NCBI GenBank assembly: GCA_028275645.1
Contig: JAPWUH010000001.1
Coordinates: forward strand, 1-30,536
Origin: Caldivirga sp.
GTDB taxonomy: Archaea; Thermoproteota; Thermoprotei; Thermoproteales; Thermocladiaceae
Length of the DNA: 30,536 bases
Direction: 5' to 3'
The notes under the pieces were generated by a model. That model did not search any database. It was given only the letters and a program-made list of their open reading frames with translations, and was not told where the DNA came from. Below are positions 1-6,378 of the stretch, piece after piece; the stretch's first letter is position 1, and each line of letters begins with the position of its first letter. A program made the translations under genes and the position numbers.

Positions 1-1002
1 GTGGTTGTTGAGGTTGAGACCAGCGACGGCGAGGTTGGGTTTGGGGTTAGCACCGGTGGTTACCCGGCGGCGTGGATAATTGAGAACCACCTATCCAGGT
101 TCGTGGTTGGTAAATACGTTGGTGAGGTTGAGAAGACCTGGGACCAGATGTTTAAGGCAACCATATTCTACGGTAGGAGGGGCATTGTGATGAATGCCAT
201 TTCAGCCGTCGACCTAGCCCTATGGGACCTCATGGGTAAGGTTAGGGGACTCCCGGTGTATGACCTATTGGGTGGTCCTGTTAGGGATGAGCTAGTGTTC
301 TACGCCACGGGCCCAAGGCCTGATGTGGCAAAGAGACTGGGTTTCATAGGTGGTAAACTGCCCCTCGTCCACGGCCCGGCAGATGGGGTTGAGGGTTTGA
401 GGGAGAACGTGAGGATCTTTAAGGAGGCTAGGGAGAAGGTTGGGGATGACTTCCTCTTAATGTACGACTGCTGGATGAGCCTAGACCTACCTTACGCTCA
501 GAGGCTGCTCAGTGAGCTTAAGCCCCTTGGGTTATTCTGGATTGAGGAACCCTTCATACCTGACGACTACTGGTCCTACGGTGCATTAGCCAACGTAGCC
601 CCACCAACGTTGGTTGCTAGTGGTGAACATGAGTCGACGATCCACGGCTTCAGGCTGCTACTGGAGATTGGTAGGGTTAATGTTATTCAGCCTGACGTCA
701 CTTGGGTTGGTGGAATAACGCCAATGATTAAGATAGCTGCCCTAGCCGAGGCCTACGGCGCCTGGGTTATTCCACATGGCTCGAGCGTGTTCGGCTACCA
801 CTTCATAATAACCAGGGTTAATAGCCCATTCGCAGAGTACATAGTCACCTCACCGGACGCCACGGAGGTCATCCCACAATTCCACCCACTGCTTAAGGAT
901 GAGCCGGTGCCCCAGAATGGTAGGGTTAGGTTGAGTAGGAGGCCTGGTTTTGGCGTGGAGTTGAATAGGGACCTGCTGATAAGGCCCTTTAAGGCGGCTT
1001 AA
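1..1002 (+). CDS. rhmD: L-rhamnonate dehydratase (5'-truncated by window edge)
   Basis: Enolase-superfamily acid-sugar dehydratase that converts L-rhamnonate to 2-keto-3-deoxy-L-rhamnonate in the non-phosphorylated rhamnose pathway; cytosolic and Mg-dependent. The reading frame is open from base 1, and the 333 visible residues lack roughly the first 70 of the about 400-residue family, so the GTG at base 1 is probably internal. The Mg ligands are visible as D156 (MYDCW), E182 (WIEEP) and E209 (GEHES), followed by H210 and the catalytic H259 (PHGSS). The stretch KLPLVHGPADG and the C-terminal FHPLLKDEPVPQNGR closely match, from memory, the bacterial RhmD family rather than gluconate or mandelate enzymes. 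The stop codon overlaps the stop of the convergent rqcH gene by 3 nt. Other acid-sugar specificity cannot be excluded without the missing N-terminal substrate loop. Confidence 0.88.
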   Translation: MVVEVETSDGEVGFGVSTGGYPAAWIIENHLSRFVVGKYVGEVEKTWDQMFKATIFYGRRGIVMNAISAVDLALWDLMGKVRGLPVYDLLGGPVRDELVFYATGPRPDVAKRLGFIGGKLPLVHGPADGVEGLRENVRIFKEAREKVGDDFLLMYDCWMSLDLPYAQRLLSELKPLGLFWIEEPFIPDDYWSYGALANVAPPTLVASGEHESTIHGFRLLLEIGRVNVIQPDVTWVGGITPMIKIAALAEAYGAWVIPHGSSVFGYHFIITRVNSPFAEYIVTSPDATEVIPQFHPLLKDEPVPQNGRVRLSRRPGFGVELNRDLLIRPFKAA

Positions 1003-2942
1003 CCGGCAATCCTGTTAAAAACCTCCTTAACCCTACCCCAATCCACCGGGTTACCCACACCCACGCTGATTATCGTTGAGGGGCCTGGCACATGCTCTAT
1101 GATGTGCTCCACCGGTATTTGTCTGGCCGCTGGGTGTTTGCCCATTAGCAGCTCCTTGATGTCACTGGCCACCTTACTCCTCTCAACGTTACCCGGCTTA
1201 AGTATGACGTAGTAGTTGGCGAGTGAATTAATTGCACCTGGTGGGGCCGAGACCAACCTAACGACGTCATTATCAATCCTAATGCCCACGCCAATCACAA
1301 GCTCCACCCCCCTAACCCAACCCCTCTGGCCGTAGACCATGAAGCCGCCCTTGGATACGTACTCACCGCTTGGAGCCCTCTTACTAACCTGCTCACCCTT
1401 GGCGTAGTAGACGTCTATTGAATTGGCTCCAAGCTTCCACGCCTTGGAGTAGGCTGCGGCGTACTGCGATGCCTCAGCCAAATCAACCTGCTTAACCTCC
1501 TGACCCTTACCAACCTTAATGATTGTAACTGGGCCCCCTTGGATGTCTGCGTGGAGGAATACATCCCATGGGTTCATGTACCTCTTGACGAGCGTCTCGT
1601 TTTGGTTCGCATCCTTGCCCGCTAACACCGGTAAGCCACCGCTGGTTATGAACCACCTGAACCTCTCAAACCACTCCCTACTTGCAATGAACCTTACATT
1701 TGCCTTAGCCTCCTCGCTCTCCTCCTTAGCCCTACTCCTCAATTCATCTATCCTACTCCTCAACTCCTTCAACTTGTCCTCAGCCGCCTTTGCCTTTCTC
1801 TCAAGTCTCTTAGCCTCATTAAAGTACCTCGTTGCCGCCTCGCTTGGCTTCTCACCTAGGTTCAATTCAACCTCAACATCATTAATCATAATCTTGACCG
1901 CCTTCCTCAACGGATCGTAGTCAATAACCTTGATGTCGCCATGCGCCATACCCCTGACACTGGACTTGAAGGTATCCTTACTTTTAACGTATAGGTCAAG
2001 TAATTCACTGTAGAGTTCATTAATTTCATAAAGCCTACTCATGATTAACTCACCCTTCCTCCTCAACTCACCCGCCTCCGTCATGTATTTGCTTATGGAT
2101 TCCTCAAGCTCCCTCACCGATGATTCAAGCCTAGCCACCTCCTCCTCGTAATCCTTAACCTTGTCCTCGGCCACCTTCTCCACCTCAATGGCGCTGAAGT
2201 AGTCATCCACTGCCTTATTGAAGCTGGCCACCTCCCTAAACTCACCGTTGATCGAGACAAGTGGTATTGGCGATACGTATGGGGTGTTCAGGTATACAGT
2301 TGGTTTAAGTCTACCGAGGTGAAGGGCCTCGAGTATACCCCTAATGCTAAACCACGTTAAAGCCAAGTCGCTGCACCCAGACCTACTACAAACCTCCCTG
2401 GCCCAGTCCATGCCGAGGCCAAGTCCCCTTGACAACGACTCCACGCTTAGGCCCGACTCCTCAGCCACCTTGAGTAGGTTGTCGAAGAACCTTGGGTCAA
2501 GGAACCTCCTTGGTGGTTCAATGTAAGTTAACCCAACCTTAACCTCCCTATCCTTCCCCCTATACTCATGTAGAACCCACTTGATGGTGCCATTAACCGT
2601 GAAGATTATGTTGAACGGTGGTATTAGCTCAAAGGTAAGTTTACCGCAGTTCATAACCATGCTTATGACTCTATCCAGGTTAGTCTCTATGCTACTCACC
2701 ACGCAGCCCTCCACCAACCTCCTCAGTGGGCTTGGTGATAGGCCCTGGGGTATCCTCCAGGTTTGGCTAAACCTCCTTGGGTTAGCCACGAGGTACACTA
2801 TGTCGGTGCGTGTCCTTACCTTGAAGTAATGTGAGTCACCAAGCCTATAAACCCTAATAACCTTACCACCACTCACCACTGGGTTAAGCTCAGACGCTAT
2901 CGCAACCAGGTCCAGTGCATTGAGGGTCTTCTTACCAAGCAC
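999..2942 (-). CDS. rqcH: RqcH/Rqc2/NEMF-family ribosome quality control protein
   Basis: Homologue of bacterial RqcH and eukaryotic Rqc2/NEMF, which bind large ribosomal subunits still carrying peptidyl-tRNA and support tailing or removal of the stalled chain. The 647 residues show the family order: NFACT-N domain (about 1-190), a helix-hairpin-helix-like middle, a charged coiled coil (about 255-420, many E/K/R heptads), then the NFACT-R domain (about 425-540), with the HADIQGGP segment typical of DUF814. The Asp-Arg pair needed for tRNA recruitment in the family is present as D90-R91 (NLDRVIS). The start is GTG, about 36 nt downstream of a strong TATA box (2974-2982), which gives a short leader. 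The stop overlaps rhmD. Length and domains are normal. Whether archaeal members add C-terminal tails cannot be told from sequence. Confidence 0.93.
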   Translation of the reverse strand: MLGKKTLNALDLVAIASELNPVVSGGKVIRVYRLGDSHYFKVRTRTDIVYLVANPRRFSQTWRIPQGLSPSPLRRLVEGCVVSSIETNLDRVISMVMNCGKLTFELIPPFNIIFTVNGTIKWVLHEYRGKDREVKVGLTYIEPPRRFLDPRFFDNLLKVAEESGLSVESLSRGLGLGMDWAREVCSRSGCSDLALTWFSIRGILEALHLGRLKPTVYLNTPYVSPIPLVSINGEFREVASFNKAVDDYFSAIEVEKVAEDKVKDYEEEVARLESSVRELEESISKYMTEAGELRRKGELIMSRLYEINELYSELLDLYVKSKDTFKSSVRGMAHGDIKVIDYDPLRKAVKIMINDVEVELNLGEKPSEAATRYFNEAKRLERKAKAAEDKLKELRSRIDELRSRAKEESEEAKANVRFIASREWFERFRWFITSGGLPVLAGKDANQNETLVKRYMNPWDVFLHADIQGGPVTIIKVGKGQEVKQVDLAEASQYAAAYSKAWKLGANSIDVYYAKGEQVSKRAPSGEYVSKGGFMVYGQRGWVRGVELVIGVGIRIDNDVVRLVSAPPGAINSLANYYVILKPGNVERSKVASDIKELLMGKHPAARQIPVEHIIEHVPGPSTIISVGVGNPVDWGRVKEVFNRIAG

Positions 2943-2973
2943 GGGCCTTCCAGTTTACCACTGGGTGAGCCTC

Positions 2974-2982
2974 TATATAAAG
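2974..2982 (-). promoter_or_regulatory. TATA box of rqcH
   Basis: On the minus strand the sequence CTTTATATA lies about 36 nt before the GTG start of rqcH. At the usual crenarchaeal spacing of about 26 nt, transcription would begin near 2952, leaving a leader of roughly 10 nt. Confidence 0.6.
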
Positions 2983-3068
2983 CAAATTCATGGCGATGCT
3001 CATCATTAAGGCTGAGTAGTAATGTACAAGGTGGCGTGGGTCCTGTGGTTGCCTTAGTTAATTATCAG

Positions 3069-3093
3069 GGTTAAGGTTTATAATACCTTAACC
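3069..3093. promoter_or_regulatory. Inverted repeat enclosing a TATA-like core
   Basis: A perfect 8-bp inverted repeat (GGTTAAGG at 3069-3076 and CCTTAACC at 3086-3093) flanks the 9-nt A/T core TTTATAATA. If the core is a plus-strand TATA box, transcription would start near 3107, about 19 nt before the C box of the sRNA candidate. The symmetry could also be an operator, or could promote on the minus strand towards rqcH. Confidence 0.4.
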
Positions 3094-3125
3094 AGACTTG
3101 AATGGTGAAGGTTCGCGGTTTTAAG

Positions 3126-3175
3126 ATGATGAGACGACGGTAACCGGAGTTGATGACGATTAATGGGCGTCCTGA
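3126..3175 (+). ncRNA. Candidate C/D-box guide sRNA
   Basis: The box order and spacing match archaeal 2'-O-methylation guide RNAs. C box ATGATGA is at 3126-3132, a 12-nt guide at 3133-3144, D' box CGGA (one mismatch) at 3145-3148, a 4-nt spacer, C' box ATGACGA (one mismatch) at 3153-3159, a 12-nt guide at 3160-3171, and D box CTGA at 3172-3175. The 12/4/12 arrangement is the canonical symmetric one bound by L7Ae, Nop5 and fibrillarin. Guide targets would be complementary to GACGACGGTAAC and TTAATGGGCGTC; I could not match these to rRNA from memory. The flanking terminal stem is weak, and the ends of the RNA are estimated. Confidence 0.6.
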
Positions 3176-3254
3176 TGAAGCAAACAGCAAACCTCGCCAT
3201 TCATAGCGTGGTGTCCCCACTGCATGGGTCTCATGGTGGATTTATGAAGCCTAG

Positions 3255-3303
3255 CTGAGGTATCCAGTAGCCCAGAGAAAATGGGGTAGCTCCAAGACCT
3301 CAG
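3255..3303. repeat. Stem-forming inverted repeat, 7 bp
   Basis: CTGAGGT (3255-3261) is perfectly complementary to ACCTCAG (3297-3303), enclosing 35 nt with a small CCCA/TGGG inner stem. A competing pair AGCTGA (3253-3258) / TCAGCT (3335-3340) could close the whole block together with the next hairpin. The strand is not determined. It may be part of an unidentified RNA or the 3' untranslated end of the eif6 transcript. Confidence 0.45.
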
Positions 3304-3308
3304 GGAGC

Positions 3309-3328
3309 CCTCGCCTCTCAGGGCGAGG
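3309..3328. repeat. GC-rich hairpin just downstream of eif6
   Basis: CCTCGCC (3309-3315) and GGCGAGG (3322-3328) form a perfect 7-bp stem with a 6-nt loop, about 12 nt beyond the eif6 stop on the minus strand. No U-tract follows in that direction, so a classical terminator is not supported. Confidence 0.45.
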
Positions 3329-3339
3329 AAGGGGTCAGC

Positions 3340-4020
3340 TTACCCTAGAACCTCGGTTATCCTCATCATTTCGAAGCCTGTGGTTAAGTCGCCAACAACC
3401 GCGCCCTTGTTATTGGCGACTATCCCACTCCTGACTAGGCTAATACCCCTATTCACGGTTCCCACCCCTATCCTTACGCCGAAGAAGCCTTTAAGGAAGT
3501 TGACGTCCTTCTCATCGACCTCTGGTGAAACTAGGATACCTCTGTCGTTGACCACCGCCAGGGAGCCGACTATGTAAAGGCCTCTGATATCCCTAACCTC
3601 AAGTTCAATGTTTAAGTTATCTCTAACAATGTTGAGGTACTCCCTCTCAACTATGGGCGACACTACCCCCCTCTTATTGTTGACGAGTATTAGGTTGGCT
3701 ATTGCCGTGTACCTTGATGGGAGGACTGCCACGTTTAAGTCGCCAAGGGACCTCCTCAGCAGTTCAAGTTCCTCATCCTTAATTATTGACGGCACCAGCA
3801 CCCCACTATTGTTCATTACCGTAAAGACTCCCAGTAGCGGTGACCCACCTATCGTCATCCTAATAACCTTAACCTTCAAGGTATCCTCAATGTGCCTATC
3901 AACCTTTTCAGGTGAGTCAGCTGGGATTAGGGCATACTCATCGTTAGCGGCCATGTAAACCCCCACACTGGCGGTTCCATACATCCTAATGGGGGTTATG
4001 TCGAATCTACTTACCGGCAC
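3340..4020 (-). CDS. eif6: Translation initiation (anti-association) factor 6, aIF6
   Basis: aIF6 binds the large subunit near L14/L24e and blocks premature joining of the small subunit. From the proposed start the protein has 226 residues, the family length, with the five-fold repeated propeller pattern (repeated NN(K/R)G(x)VV turns such as NNKRGVVSP and NDRGILVSP). An in-frame ATG at 4060-4062 overlaps the SBDS stop (TAATG) and would add 14 residues. I prefer the GTG at 4018-4020 because a TATA box sits 26 nt upstream of it inside the extension, and because the conserved N-terminus (RFDITPIRMYGTASVGVY) begins just after it. Both starts could be used, by coupling and by the internal promoter. 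Identity is certain; the start is moderately certain. Confidence 0.95.
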   Translation of the reverse strand: MPVSRFDITPIRMYGTASVGVYMAANDEYALIPADSPEKVDRHIEDTLKVKVIRMTIGGSPLLGVFTVMNNSGVLVPSIIKDEELELLRRSLGDLNVAVLPSRYTAIANLILVNNKRGVVSPIVEREYLNIVRDNLNIELEVRDIRGLYIVGSLAVVNDRGILVSPEVDEKDVNFLKGFFGVRIGVGTVNRGISLVRSGIVANNKGAVVGDLTTGFEMMRITEVLG

Positions 4021-4041
4021 TAACGTGGTTTTGATTAGCTG

Positions 4042-4050
4042 TTTTATAAA
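4042..4050 (-). promoter_or_regulatory. Internal TATA box for eif6
   Basis: On the minus strand TTTATAAAA is centred about 26 nt before the GTG at 4020, the spacing seen before other leaderless starts in this window. It lies just downstream of the SBDS stop and suggests eif6 has its own promoter in addition to read-through. Confidence 0.5.
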
Positions 4051-4061
4051 CCATTTCAACA

Positions 4062-4763
4062 TTAGGTTGAGACACCCAGTAGTTTAACCTCCCCCTCACC
4101 ATGGGTTATTTCATTGACCTTACCGATCACGGTGTCCTGTAGCCCAGCTGGTATCTCCAGTTGAAGGGTTAAGTTACCTGACTCATCGTACTGCTCCTTA
4201 ACAACCTTCCCTATCTTGGCTAGTGTTGACTTAACCTTTTGACTATACTCGGGCCCCACGGTAATTTCAAGTGTGGCCACGGCCACCTTCACCGGTATGA
4301 CCCTTTGAATCGCCTTAAGTATGTCGTTTATCTGCTCTTCAACATCCTTAAATGGGTCTATGGCAACGTTGACGCTGTTTAGGGCTAACTCAACCCTCTG
4401 GGGTGGTAGGGGGGCCTTAGTCCTTGCATCTATGCAATTCCTACTGATCCACTCAATTATCTGCCTCCTCTTATCCTCAATAAGCCTCCTCCTCTGCTCT
4501 GAGGTTAGGGGTATCTCAGCGTTCCTAAGTATTATCTCAGCCGCCTTCCTATGGTCCGTGGTCCCGAAAACCCTCTTAAGGGCTATCTCAGACGCCCTCA
4601 ACCCCCTCTTAGAGTCCCTGAAGACCGTGTCCGTTATCAACACCTTATCTAGACTTATTGGTTTACCTAGCTTAAATTCAAGTGCGTAATCAGGGTCAAC
4701 GAGTATTTCGAAGTGCTCACCCTTAGCATCATACTTAACCGTAACCACCTTCCTACTGGACAT
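4062..4763 (-). CDS. sbds: SBDS-family ribosome maturation protein (Sdo1)
   Basis: The archaeal orthologue of Shwachman-Bodian-Diamond protein, which with a GTPase releases factor 6 from nascent large subunits in eukaryotes. Its 233 residues cover the usual three domains: the N-terminal FYSH domain (about 1-95, including KGEHFEILVDPDYALEFK), a helical middle domain (about 100-165, EQRRRLIEDKRRQIIEWISRN), and a ferredoxin-like C-terminal domain. The start ATG lies about 26 nt after a TATA-like AAGTAAG-flanked T-rich box (4784-4793). The stop overlaps an alternative ATG of eif6, so its functional partner is immediately downstream in the same transcription direction. Confidence 0.96.
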   Translation of the reverse strand: MSSRKVVTVKYDAKGEHFEILVDPDYALEFKLGKPISLDKVLITDTVFRDSKRGLRASEIALKRVFGTTDHRKAAEIILRNAEIPLTSEQRRRLIEDKRRQIIEWISRNCIDARTKAPLPPQRVELALNSVNVAIDPFKDVEEQINDILKAIQRVIPVKVAVATLEITVGPEYSQKVKSTLAKIGKVVKEQYDESGNLTLQLEIPAGLQDTVIGKVNEITHGEGEVKLLGVST

Positions 4764-4783
4764 GGGTAATAACGCATATTCTT

Positions 4784-4793
4784 ACTTAAAAAA
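4784..4793 (-). promoter_or_regulatory. TATA box of SBDS
   Basis: A minus-strand TTTTTTAAGT lies in the 32-nt gap after the enolase stop codon (4796), centred about 25 nt before the SBDS ATG. The spacing predicts a leaderless message. Confidence 0.5.
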
Positions 4794-4795
4794 CA

Positions 4796-6037
4796 TTACT
4801 TGATTTTAGCCATCTTCGCGGCTCCACCCAAGTGATCCCATATCCTAAGTAGTTCATTAGCCTTAGCCACGCGCTCTCCACCCATTATACCAGCCTTGAT
4901 TATAGGGGCCCCGAAGCCAACAGCTATGTGGGCCAGTAGGCCACTTTCAGTGTCCCCGGACCTATGGGACACCACTATCCTGTAGTTGTTGTTGAGGGCG
5001 AGCTTAACGGTTTCATGGGCCCTGGTCACTGTGCCTATTTGATCAACCTTAACTAGGATGGCGTTAGCCGCCTTCTCCCTTATGCCAATGGTCAATCTGT
5101 CTGGGTTTGTGGTAAATAGGTCATCACCAACTATTAACCTATCCCTGAACAGCGCCGTTAACTCAGCGAAGGATTGGAAGTCCTCCTCGTGGAATGGGTC
5201 CTCAACGTAGATTAGGTTATACTTCTCAATTATGCTCTTAATTCTTTCAAAGTGCTCCCTTGGACCAAGCTCCCTACCTTCATTAGCGTATACGTAGGCT
5301 TTACCGTTCCACATGCTTGAGGCGGCCGCATCAATACCTATGCCTATCTCAATACCAAGCCTCTTTGAGACTGACTTAACGGCCTCTGTTAGTACCCCAA
5401 GCGCCTTATCTGTGGATATCTTGGCTGTCCAAGCCCCCTCATCATTCCTACCCCCAGCGAAGGTTGGATCCTCCTTGGCCAGTAGCTTACCAGCCTCCCT
5501 ATGCACCTCCATGTTTGCGTATATCGCCGTGTATATGTCTGGGGCGCCGTATGGCAACACTAAGAATTCTTGATAATCCGGCCCAAGGCCCCTACTGTGC
5601 TTACCACCACCTATGGTGTTACCCAGGGGGTAGGGTATTGTATTCGCCAATGTGCCGCCGATGACCTGGTAGGGCCATAGGCCCTTGGCATTGGCAACGG
5701 CAACCACGTTAGCCATTGACGTGGCCACGGCCACGGCGCCGCCTATCTTTGAGAAGTCCCAGGTGCCGTCAACCTCCTCAAGCTTCTTATCCACCGCCAC
5801 CTGGTTGGATGCATCCATGCCTATGAGGCTTGGCTCAACCCACCTCTTAAAGGCGTCAATAGCAGCCTCAACACCCTCATCCGGGAAGTACTTAACCTCA
5901 TGCCTACCCCTCGAAGCCCCGGCAGGCGCAATTGCCCTACCCCAGCCACCCTCGAGGTAAACCTCAACCTCAACGGTTAAGTCACCCCTACCCGTGAAGA
6001 CCCTTCTAATGCCTAATTTACTTATCCTAGTGTCCAT
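4796..6037 (-). CDS. eno: Enolase (phosphopyruvate hydratase)
   Basis: Catalyses the reversible dehydration of 2-phosphoglycerate to phosphoenolpyruvate. Its 413 residues match the family length. Visible landmarks are the mobile loop PAGASRGRHE (about 38-47), the metal-ligand segments IGIDAAASS, YVEDPFHEED and VGDDLFTTN, the catalytic base K330 (LVKVDQIGT), SHRSGDTES with H358, and K381 (IIKAG). The 28- and 23-residue spacings of K330-H358-K381 equal those of well-studied enolases. Two positions depart from the usual consensus: D332 stands where Asn is normal (VNQIGT), and GGER replaces the common RSER after K381. The start ATG is about 26 nt downstream of a TTTTAA box. It is followed on the same strand by SBDS. 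Confidence 0.96.
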   Translation of the reverse strand: MDTRISKLGIRRVFTGRGDLTVEVEVYLEGGWGRAIAPAGASRGRHEVKYFPDEGVEAAIDAFKRWVEPSLIGMDASNQVAVDKKLEEVDGTWDFSKIGGAVAVATSMANVVAVANAKGLWPYQVIGGTLANTIPYPLGNTIGGGKHSRGLGPDYQEFLVLPYGAPDIYTAIYANMEVHREAGKLLAKEDPTFAGGRNDEGAWTAKISTDKALGVLTEAVKSVSKRLGIEIGIGIDAAASSMWNGKAYVYANEGRELGPREHFERIKSIIEKYNLIYVEDPFHEEDFQSFAELTALFRDRLIVGDDLFTTNPDRLTIGIREKAANAILVKVDQIGTVTRAHETVKLALNNNYRIVVSHRSGDTESGLLAHIAVGFGAPIIKAGIMGGERVAKANELLRIWDHLGGAAKMAKIK

Positions 6038-6057
6038 GAACCAAGCCCAAGAGTAGC

Positions 6058-6068
6058 GTTAAAATGCA
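6058..6068 (-). promoter_or_regulatory. TATA-like box of enolase
   Basis: Minus-strand GCATTTTAACG is centred about 26 nt before the enolase ATG, predicting a leaderless transcript. The large hairpin at 6139-6234 lies upstream of it. Confidence 0.45.
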
Positions 6069-6138
6069 TTACCCCAAGTTAAATCAACATGCAGCGTAAC
6101 CGTCTTTCTGGGGGTGGTGGGTTGTTTTTGTTATTTTC

Positions 6139-6234
6139 TTGGTGGTTTTCCTGGGGTTGTTCACCGTAGTGGCTCCCACCCGTCGCCGGGGTTCCTTGCC
6201 ACTACGGATCTCGGAAACCCAGGGTAACCAACAA
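6139..6234. repeat. 96-nt long imperfect hairpin, possible non-coding RNA
   Basis: Three successive arms pair. The outer arm TTGGTGGTT (6139-6147) pairs with AACCAACAA (6226-6234), with one mismatch. The middle arm CCTGGGGTT (6150-6158) pairs with AACCCAGG (6216-6223), with one bulged G. The inner arm CCGTAGTGGC (6164-6173) pairs perfectly with GCCACTACGG (6198-6207) around a 24-nt GC-rich loop. A separate hairpin (6245-6265) lies beside it. No family was recognised: SRP RNA (no GGAAGGA-type loop), RNase P and tRNA were considered. The rest of the 341-nt gap 6038-6378 holds only the enolase promoter and a T-rich tract (6121-6140). Confidence 0.55.
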
Positions 6235-6244
6235 AGGTGTTGGG

Positions 6245-6265
6245 GTTAGGTTTTGTAAACCTGAC
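6245..6265. repeat. Small hairpin next to the 96-nt stem
   Basis: GTTAGGTTT (6245-6253) pairs with AAACCTGAC (6257-6265) around a 3-nt loop, eight Watson-Crick pairs and one G-U. It lies 10 nt from the larger hairpin and may belong to the same RNA. Confidence 0.4.
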
Positions 6266-6378
6266 GTCTTAGCCATTAATGGAAATGAGTGCAGCAAATG
6301 ATTATGAAAACCGAAACTACCCCGCCCCTAAGGTAATGGAAACGTCTAGGTAAATGATACCAAGTTACTTTGCATGAT

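Larger units (their letters stand above)
2990..3339. other. 350-nt intergenic region with structured non-coding DNA
   Basis: There is no credible protein gene here; a 31-codon frame at 3164-3259 overlaps the RNA candidate and looks accidental. The region holds an inverted repeat around a TATA-like core (3069-3093), a C/D-box sRNA candidate (3126-3175) and two strong stem-forming repeats (3255-3303 and 3309-3328). It lies between rqcH and the 3' end of eif6, both on the minus strand. Confidence 0.6.

Noticed and set aside
1519..1920. 133-codon plus-strand frame inside rqcH, and similar long antisense frames elsewhere
   Set aside because: Antisense to confidently identified proteins, with Leu/Ser-rich translations typical of mirror frames.
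2974..3010. Second C/D sRNA on the minus strand (ATGATGA near 3000)
   Set aside because: No D box (CTGA) within 70 nt downstream on that strand; the region is the rqcH promoter.
3109..3120. tRNA B-box-like GGTTCGCGG
   Set aside because: No T-stem, acceptor stem or A box around it.
3164..3259. 31-codon plus-strand ORF in the rqcH-eif6 gap
   Set aside because: It runs through the second guide and D box of the sRNA candidate, lacks a ribosome-binding site and shows no recognisable motif.
3309..3340. Possible RNase P RNA (GAGGAAGG similar to the CR-I motif)
   Set aside because: The motif is incomplete, and the rest of such an RNA would have to run antisense through eif6; no CR-V partner is seen.
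6139..6265. SRP RNA
   Set aside because: No GGAAGGA-type helix 8 loop or asymmetric bulge, and far shorter than the about 300 nt archaeal RNA.
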